A stretch of DNA of 64,000 nucleotides from assembly GCA_011109175.1 (NCBI GenBank), contig RDEW01000010.1, forward strand, positions 479,837 to 543,836, written 5' to 3'. The notes under the pieces are model-generated. The model saw nothing but the letters and a program-made list of their open reading frames with translations, had not been told where the DNA came from and made no database searches. The first letter of the stretch is position 1. Each line of letters opens with the position of its first letter. Of the stretch, positions 57,001-64,000 are shown one piece after another. Origin of the DNA: Dicyema japonicum (lineage: Eukaryota; Dicyemida; Rhombozoa; Dicyemidae). Both the position numbers and the translations under genes were made by a program.

Positions 57001-60000
57001 GTAAAGATATTCATTAAAACACGAAACAAATTAAGATCGTAACCCTTTTTTAGGCGTTTTACTAAGAATTAGGCAGAAATATACAATTTAAGGGAACCGA
57101 GGGTATAAGACTCAGGAAAAGAGAGAACAACAAGTCCATGGAAATACAGCGACGAGACACCAATGTGGAAATGAACACAATAAGGGGCTCAGTGCTCATT
57201 TTATCGTAAGACTAGAAAATTAGTGAACCAATGAACCAAATTCAACTTAGAGTAGTAGGCGGGGTACACAGAGTTGCTTGTTCGATCGAAGAGAGCATGG
57301 AGAGCTGTGATTAATTCCTCCTGCAAAATTCGGTTCAAAGTGCTAATTTCAGCAAAGCGGAGAGAAATTTGATAAATTCTAAGGTTGTTATAACAAAGAA
57401 CTTTGGCAAATCCCTTATATGCGCCAAAGACCTAATAGTGTTCACAACAAACGTCTGAATGAAGGATTTGTCTGAGATTGTCCGCATGGAGAGGGAACTC
57501 CAACTGCAAATTGATAATAACAGAAAACGGTAAATCTGGAGAGATTCTGATGGATGGGTTGTCGTCTAATGTGAAGTAGTAATTAAATCCCTCCAAAATC
57601 CCATCTTTTATGATCCTTGTGCAGTCAAAACAGAAGGATTGATAGTCCATACTTACTTGCTCCTAAAATAATTCAATCACCGACCTTGAAAGACGGAAAA
57701 CCCTTAAAAATCCCATTAACAAAGTCCCTAATGACAATCAGGTGGGTGAAGCAGAGACGCTGGTGATTTTTTCATTAACTGATCCCAGAAAACTAGAAAT
57801 GATTAAATTTGACAAACCATACAAAGACGTCATAAACCATGATCGAATTGAGAAAAAAACACGATCTGTGTTTCTCAAGTATTCCAACTACCGAGAAGAA
57901 AACAGCTAGAACGTAACTGTGGACAAAATTCCCGCATTTTTCATTCAATTTGCTCAATATTTTTACCAACTAGGCAAAATTAGAAAGTAAAAAACATTGT
58001 CGCAAAATTTTAGCAAGGAGAAACGGTGAAGGATGAATCGAGGACTTCAAGAATAAACTCAACCACACAAACGGGAATGAGTTCACCGTTGAACTTGCAT
58101 TCCAAGAGATCAGCGAACAGCCTCAACATTTTCGAGGCACAAATGGCTATAATCGTAAAAACAAGACAACATGCAACAGAGGCACGGTCTCCGATCGGAA
58201 GAGTTCTCAGCTTGACTTGACACTTTGAAAGTGAACACGAAAGTTTTTTAAAGTCTCCGAAATGACTGAAATACGTGATCTCCTTTATGTGATCAAAGGA
58301 TCTCAACGAGACAGCCTTTAAAGCCTTAAATGCAATCTACCAATCACATAGATAGCTCACCTGCTTAAATTTACAAATTAGATCGTTCCGTTTGGTTGAA
58401 AATCCGTAGATGAGGTTCAACCGTTCATTCTGATAAGAGGAAACCATTCCCAGTGGAAGTGAGGGTTCAATTTTGGTCTCAAAAGGAAAGTGTTTCAAAT
58501 ACAAGAGATATCGTTCCTGTTGTTCGCTACATACTGGCTTTTCAAACAAGTCTGGCTTTATTTCTTCATCGTGAGCATTATTTGATTGACAAACTGACAT
58601 TTTGTCATCCATTCGGTGCTTTGAGTTGTAAGGAATCGAGAGGATGCCATTCGTTATGAGGTGCTTCATATAAGCAGAAAACGAGAAAATCCCGACTTGA
58701 ATCATTTCGTTTACAAGCAGACAAACCCTCGTGAAAAGTATGCATGAGTCACATGGTTCGGTTACTACGGTTAATAAAATTCATACAAGGAATGTGACAA
58801 TTTAACAGAAAGTCGCAGAAGATGTCCTGGATCTCGTTGACAAAACCCGATTTTTCGTTCTGGTAAAATCACCGAATAAAAAAACCGAATCGACCGCAAG
58901 CTGGTTCAGCCTTCTCGCAATAATCTGAGCCACCAAAACAGGACCCTGAGACTCCCCGTCGTCGTCAAAAACTGCCCACTGAAAAAGCAGATTCAACAGT
59001 TCACTTTCATTCCACGAATTCTCATTCTAATGAGATAAACAATGCCAATTAACAGAATCGTCTATCTCTTTGTACAAAAGACCACAAATTTCGTCCATGG
59101 ACACATAACCCTGTGAGACCCTGACACTTTTCAAAATGTCTACACATTTCGTACCCCACTCGAGCTTTTGACCTAAAAATTAGTTTTGAAGAGGACCGGA
59201 CTCACAGGAAATATGAGAATATGATTTCCATCGACATTCACACATTGAACTCCTTTTTATGATCGAATTCTCGGATTTCTTCAGTTTTTCTATCATTTCT
59301 GGAACCCAGGACTAAAATACTGTCAAATTAATACAGATAAATTCAATATTAACTCAGATGGAAGCTGTGGGAGAAAGTCGACAGGGGAATATTTGAAGAT
59401 ACTGTTGGAGACGATCAGGTTGTACTGAACAAAAGCGGTAGGACAGTGAATTACAAAGTAAGAAATCAGCTGAACCAGATTTTCAACCAAGGATTTCACA
59501 TTACAGCAAGAAATAGACCATTTCGCGATCCCGAGTTTACTAAAATTTTAAAAACACAAAAACAACTCAGTTTTGTTTCCATGAGCCTGCAGAAGACCAG
59601 ACAATGTGTAGGCAGCGCCCATAGCCAGCCTCCGTGTGATAAACACATGTTTGATAATTTGGTTAGCGAACTGAGGTGAGTAAGCTTAAAATGCGTACTT
59701 TAAAACAAAGATTCCAATGCCAGCAGAAAAACTCTACGTTCCCCGAGTATTTCTCCGTCTGATAGATAATCCATTTAAACAGAGTCACTCGAGACAACAA
59801 TTTCTCCTACTCAAATTACTCCCATCAGACAACCTCATATAGATATTCCACCAGATCCAGTAGGAAATCTAGCAATTCGTGGGATTCATGTGAGTTCTGT
59901 ATAGGAAATGACTTGGGGCGCTGTTTTTTCGAAGTGTCAACCAATGTGGTAACCAAACCACTTAACAGAGAGTCCCTAACTGAATCAATAAACTCGAAAA

Positions 60001-60848
60001 TTGAATTCGTCCATTCTATGTAATAGTTAAAACCGGAAAAACCAGTTGAAGGGTTGTAATTCTTCGCATTACTCTTTTTGCGATTATTCTCAGCGTGTTG
60101 AACGTAGAGAACAGCACTGACCTTGATATACCAGGCACACCGATCCACGGGCACGTGGTTTTTAAATAGGCACATCAACATCTCCTCCTTCTTGTAAAAG
60201 TAAGGGACCTAAAAGAAAAAATCAAGTAAAGGTAAATAAAACTTCAAAAACCGCAATTACGGGGAAAAATTAGATTTAAATTAAAAATCAATTTAATGTC
60301 AATACCACTCTAAGCAAAGTCAGAGTGGAAAAAGTCAAAAAGCGGGAAAAACCTGTTTAAGTAGTTCTTGAAAGGGCAGTCCATTCGCCAAATTGCTCAA
60401 CCAAGCGTCGACAGCCGATTTAGCTTGTGGAGTGACCTGAAAGTCAATGAGGGAACCCAAACCGGAAAAAACAAAAGTTTGACAACATTTGAAATTTGTG
60501 GTTGTTTTTTCTTGGCTGTGGTTAGAGGAGGCTTAGTCTCGTGTTTCTTGTCGTATATGTCACTTAGGAAGGATATAATCTGAAAATGAAGGAGTGAAGA
60601 ACCTGTTGTTTTGATATTGAAGTCACTCGTTTGGTGAGATACTAATGTTAAAAAATAAAGAATTACTTCGTTTGGACGTGGTTTGAGGATAAACCAGAGT
60701 TTAGAATATCTCCTGTTAGTTTATCCTAAATAATTAGAAGATTTATTAAAGGATTAACTTCAATTTGGTCTGGTAACTGAGGGTAAATGTCAGGAGGCCC
60801 AAGGGAACTCTTTTTCAGGGCTGTCATTTCTTTATATGCCCCAATCAT
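54072..60848 (-). CDS. MED12: MED12, Mediator kinase-module subunit
   Basis: MED12 activates CDK8/cyclin C and couples that module to core Mediator in the nucleus. First exons, in reverse: 60759-60848, 60678-60725, 60603-60641, 60463-60579, 60353-60436, 59834-60208, 59699-59806, 59567-59670, 59335-59539, 59206-59311, 59054-59172, 58886-59026, 58787-58859, 58361-58764. Their introns are 22-36 bp except one of 144 bp, with consistent phases. The start reads M-I-G-A-Y-K-E then LKKSSLGPPDIYPQLPDQIE, the MED12 N-terminal signature. VTPQAKSAVDAWLSNLA and VPYFYKKEEM follow. Then come QERYLLYLKHFP with NERLNLIYGFSTKRND, a later R-M-S-D-W-A-P-S-E-F, and ANWLISRLIATLPQLQIKVI. The tail is P/Q/Y/N-rich and ends S-R-N-L without a long polyglutamine run. 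Exons between about 58.3 and 54.5 kb were identified by content only. Human MED12 is 2177 residues; this one is clearly shorter. Confidence 0.93.
55861..56095. other. AT-rich gap inside MED12, probably a long intron
   Basis: About 230 bp of A/T-rich sequence (aattaaaataac, aaaataaatatttaaaaag) separates coding stretches of MED12. It is an order of magnitude longer than the gene's other introns. Confidence 0.45.
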
Positions 60849-60859
60849 TGTTTATAAAT

Positions 60860-61730
60860 CTCAATAAGACAAGATGTATGAGTACTTGTGTCAAAAACAA
60901 ACCACAAGATACAATTGAATCCAAATTAAAAAAATTGAAATAAATAATAAATTTTAAAATGTTATTATTTTATATTAAAAATAATATTTTTAACGCACAA
61001 AACATTATTATGTGCTTTATATGAGATTTTTGGCTAAATAATAATAATAGCGACATTTAGTTTAATAATCATTAACTTGTTGATGACATTTTTATTTTGA
61101 GTGATGTTGACTCATTTACGTGAGACATTGATTTTTAAATTTTAGATTGTTATTAGTAAATTTTAGTAACTTTCCATTATTTATAAATCAATGATGATGT
61201 AGCTGGATCTTTAAAGTTTAAAATCAATTAAATTTTAGCCACATAATCTAAATTTACCGCAAAATTTCGCGTTACCATTTTCTTCGCTTTGATAGGCTAA
61301 AGCTACCAATAAACAAAATTTGAATAATTGTTAAACTGAAACTGCTGATTTTATTCTTAATTTAGTACTTGTCCTTGCTGAAATTGTATTTATTAAATTA
61401 ATTAAAAACAAAAAACAAATAAATTTTTTTTTTTTTTTTTTTTTTGTTTTTTAATTCAAAATTTATTTATAACAATAAAATCGTTCTAATAAATTTTTTT
61501 TATTAATTAAAATTTTCCTCTCAAATAAGCCCTCATTGACATTCTAGCTGAAACTAGACCTTTAGAGATACTGAAGCCTTCTGGAACCGCGTTTTTTTAA
61601 TTAGTGCTCATTTTTGGCGTATCGTGCGGTTTTAGGAATTAATGTAAATAAATTTAAAGAAAATCTATATATTATTCCCTTTATCTAAAACCGCAAATTA
61701 TTATTATAGAATCGATTAAAACATGTAATC
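60860..61730. other. AT-rich intergenic region upstream of MED12 with a 22-T run
   Basis: No gene was seen. A homopolymer of 22 T lies at 61424-61445, preceded by an A-rich stretch. The region presumably includes the MED12 promoter, but no motif stands out. Confidence 0.5.
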
Positions 61731-61739
61731 CATTTCGTA

Positions 61740-62100
61740 AAGACAAATGCTGTCATTTAAAAACAAATCTTTTAGTCATCCGTGCAGAGTAAAAGGTTAG
61801 AGTACCTGAGAACTTTGGGAGAACGTCAAAAGATCCTTGTAATTGGAGAACATCGGTATTAGTTGAGCTTATTTCTTTGTGCTATTGGCTCAATAAAATA
61901 ATAATAGATAGTGAATTTAGATTTAGATAGCGGTTCAAATTTGCAATAATCAGAACAGTCCAGGTATTTGTGAAAACGACAAATGAGGTTAATCTGAAAA
62001 GGCAGTGAATGAATGGCTATTGACATATTGTGGCACAAAATAGTTGTGAGGAAATAAACAACAGCTGTGTAAAAAAGTGGGTTAACCTAAGGAAACAGGA
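61740..62100 (-). other. Possible exons of an unidentified reverse-strand gene
   Basis: In reverse, a stretch with INLICRFHKYLDCSDYCKFE (about 62000-61940) sits behind a ttttcag acceptor-like site, and an ATG-opened segment MFSNYKDLLTFSQSSQ (61856-61809) ends at a GT. They could be exons, but no full model could be made. Confidence 0.25.
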
Positions 62101-62119
62101 AATAATTTTTTATTACTAA

Positions 62120-62440
62120 CTATGCCACATAGCGCCAACGTTAGTGTGGTATGAAATTTTTTGTTTTTCTTCTGTTTCTCATTTTCCTTTTTGTCTCCAG
62201 GGAGCTTGAATTGTTAGCGTGCGTCATGTGGTTCACCATCTCTGGAGGCGTCAGATATAATCTTAAATTATATCTAAAAGGACCATTAGTTAACAACCAT
62301 CCTGAGGAGTTCAACCGGACGTCACTTCCTTCAAGTCCGAGCTTGCGAAGACTGTTGAGGGAGGCCGGGGTCACATGAATTTTTTTTAATTCTGGCTATG
62401 ACGGTGTTTTTTTGGTTCAATAAATTTAATTCAACAAATG
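62120..62440 (+). mobile_element. Short LINE-derived retroposon, type B, complete-looking
   Basis: It has the head agcgccaacgttagtgtggt, the middle gtcatgtggttcaccatctc, the C-terminal-like frame S-L-R-R-L-L-R-E-A-G-V-T-stop, and the tail ctatgacggtgtttttttgg then ttcaataaattt. It is about 320 bp. The reverse copy at 14835-15180 matches along its length. Confidence 0.8.
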
Positions 62441-62525
62441 CGTGACGCAAAAGGATTGTAACATCTCTCATTGTAATCGATTTCTTTAAAATCACAAAAT
62501 TAATCCGAATCGAACAACCAATGAG

Positions 62526-62860
62526 TTAATTTAATATCATGGGATGATCCACCAAAGACTGGATGTTTAAGCTCAGCTGTTGAAGACAATAGAGAATAGG
62601 ATGCAACATTTCTGAATGTAAACACTCTAAACTGTTGTGTTTCCTAGAATAAAGGTAACATTTTCTTGATCCCAAAAGTTGCTGAACAAGAGTCGATCCA
62701 GATCCTACGTGCATGGAGACTTCAATAGTTCTAATCTTCGGATTTCTGATTTCTCCTGAATTCGTCACTTTGTTGATGTTTCGAGCATGAAGACAAGGGT
62801 TTTCATCTGTCGTAAAGTTATGTAGACATTGTCTGCAATAGTGGTACGTCACCAACTAGG
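62526..62860 (-). CDS. Unidentified candidate terminal exon, cysteine-containing
   Basis: A reverse open frame of about 109 codons follows a CCTAG acceptor-like site at 62856-62860 and begins V-T-Y-H-Y-C-R-Q-C-L-H-N-F. It continues through RTIEVSMHVGSGSTLVQQLL to a stop at 62526. Codon use looks coding, and C-x2-C and H/C residues suggest a metal site. There is no ATG, so upstream exons are needed; a reverse frame near 63190-63075 (KMAWELFYEDYIILAYMDRC) is a candidate but could not be joined. The family is not recognised. Confidence 0.33.
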
Positions 62861-62869
62861 TCCCCCGAT

Positions 62870-64000
62870 CAATTAATCACTTGGCTGACCGAAATACTCA
62901 ATTTTTAAATTTAAACATCAATTCAACGAAATTGTTATGGGTGTGACATAGATAATTAAACTATTTTAAAAATTGGAATTATCCACCTATTTTGCTTTAA
63001 AATTAATACAGTGATGAATATGATGACGAGTGGGATAATGAGTTCATTTCCAGTCACATTCATAAATTTATCTCCACGCATCCGCTTAAATGATCGATCA
63101 TCTGCATGAATCCGGTGGTTGTCTGTAAACATCTATCCATGTATGCGAGAATTATGTAATCTTCATAGAATAGCTCCCAAGCCATCTTTTCAATTTGCTT
63201 GGAATATCTGAGGCAAAGACCTTGCTTGTAAGTATCTCTCCTAAGATTGAGTTAAAAAAGCATACAAAAGTGTTTTGACCCCATGTTTGCATTGCGAGCC
63301 CTCCGAAATGAATCTTTTTAGTGTTGTGAGGTGAGTTGCCACTGAGATCTCTTTTGAAGTCGAAATGAGGCCATGGGAAAACATGGACGGACAGTATTTC
63401 ATTATTTTGTTAAGTTAATATCGGTTATTCTCCACATTTTGAAAGGCTTTTTTGCTTGACGTGAGTCTTTACCAGTTACGTTCTTGTCTTTTTTGACATT
63501 GTTAATTAGTCTTTTCGCCCAATGAGCGGGTTCCATCCATGACTTTGTATTTGTCTCTGTAGGCTTTTGATAAGATTTCTCTTTTTCTTATATAGTCATT
63601 GTGCAGTCGATCGACGTCTATTAATAGGACGATATACTTTATAATATAGCGTCAATTAACAAACCCACTAATTGGACAATAGAAAGGCGTGGATAATTTA
63701 CCTGTAAATTATCTTTTCGTATTTGAGGTATGTCGCAGAAAAGGTTGCTTGATAGGTTGTCCACTCTCACTAAATTTCGGTCGTCGTTCTAGTGGAGTGC
63801 CTACAGTGATATAAACTCTAAGTTGTAGCCGGTGACTCTTTTTACAGCTTCTATATTATGAATAACTTGTAGGAGAGAACGTGAAATTGCTATTGATCAC
63901 GGCGCACTTTCACAAGTCAGTATCGGCTGAATAATTTAGTTGGAGACGGTGGAGAAATATTGCATCCCAGTGTTTTTAAAATGTTATTTAAAATTGTAAT
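62870..64000. other. Unassigned right flank
   Basis: Several coding-like reverse stretches are present (KMAWELFYEDYIILAYMDRC at about 63190-63130; a hydrophobic segment ELIIPLVIIFITVLIL at about 63045-62995), but no coherent gene model or repeat boundary was found. Confidence 0.3.

Noticed and set aside
61424-61445. Poly(T) as the tail of a retroposed gene copy on the reverse strand
   Set aside because: No gene-derived sequence lies next to it and no target duplication was seen; a simple homopolymer is the plainer reading.
1-64000. CRISPR array, operon, bacterial promoters or riboswitches
   Set aside because: The spliced genes and LINE/SINE content are eukaryotic; no regularly spaced direct repeats were seen.

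Overview
This is eukaryotic, metazoan DNA, AT-rich and dominated by degraded retrotransposons, with a few compact intact genes between them. Splicing reconstruction in all six recognised protein genes gives canonical GT...AG introns, mostly only 21-28 bp long (a few 33-55 bp, one 144 bp). Introns this small in a genome that still has MED12, SARM1 and NDRG orthologues point to a dicyemid mesozoan such as Dicyema; this is inference from intron size and gene content, not from a database match. Because exons are short and frames change across tiny introns, several genes are nearly invisible to a plain ORF scan; NDRG, the branched-chain aminotransferase and ribosomal protein L3 were found by joining exons by hand.

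Layout. 0-9 kb: RTE-like LINE remains, a tRNA-derived SINE, a two-exon NDUFAF4 gene (3.5 kb) and a jockey-like LINE. 9.1-11.5 kb: SARM1 (ARM-SAM-TIR NADase). 12-26.6 kb: LINE graveyard on both strands, several short LINE-derived elements, a fragment of the SARM1 3' end, and a SINE split by a DNA transposon that itself carries another insertion. 26.6-27.9 kb: a nine-exon branched-chain aminotransferase homologue whose PLP-binding lysine reads as arginine. 28.4-35.1 kb: further LINEs, one nested in another with a recognisable target-site duplication. 35.2-36.7 kb: ribosomal protein uL3 (RPL3), complete. 37.4-45.5 kb: an R4/Dong-type LINE with restriction-like endonuclease, tRNA-Lys(CTT) with a partial tandem copy, more SINEs and an inverted duplication. 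45.7-47.0 kb: NDRG, complete in 11 exons. 47-52.6 kb: LINE remains hosting two hAT elements with perfect 8-bp target-site duplications. 54.1-60.8 kb: MED12, reverse strand, many tiny introns. 61-64 kb: mostly unassigned AT-rich sequence with one short retroposon and some candidate exons.

The host genes do not form an operon or shared pathway; they are housekeeping or regulatory genes (translation, Mediator, complex I assembly, NAD+ hydrolysis, amino-acid metabolism, NDRG-type alpha/beta fold). The best leads are the lysine-less BCAT homologue, the SARM1 tail duplication, and the family of short elements that look like LINE 5' leaders fused to LINE 3' tails.
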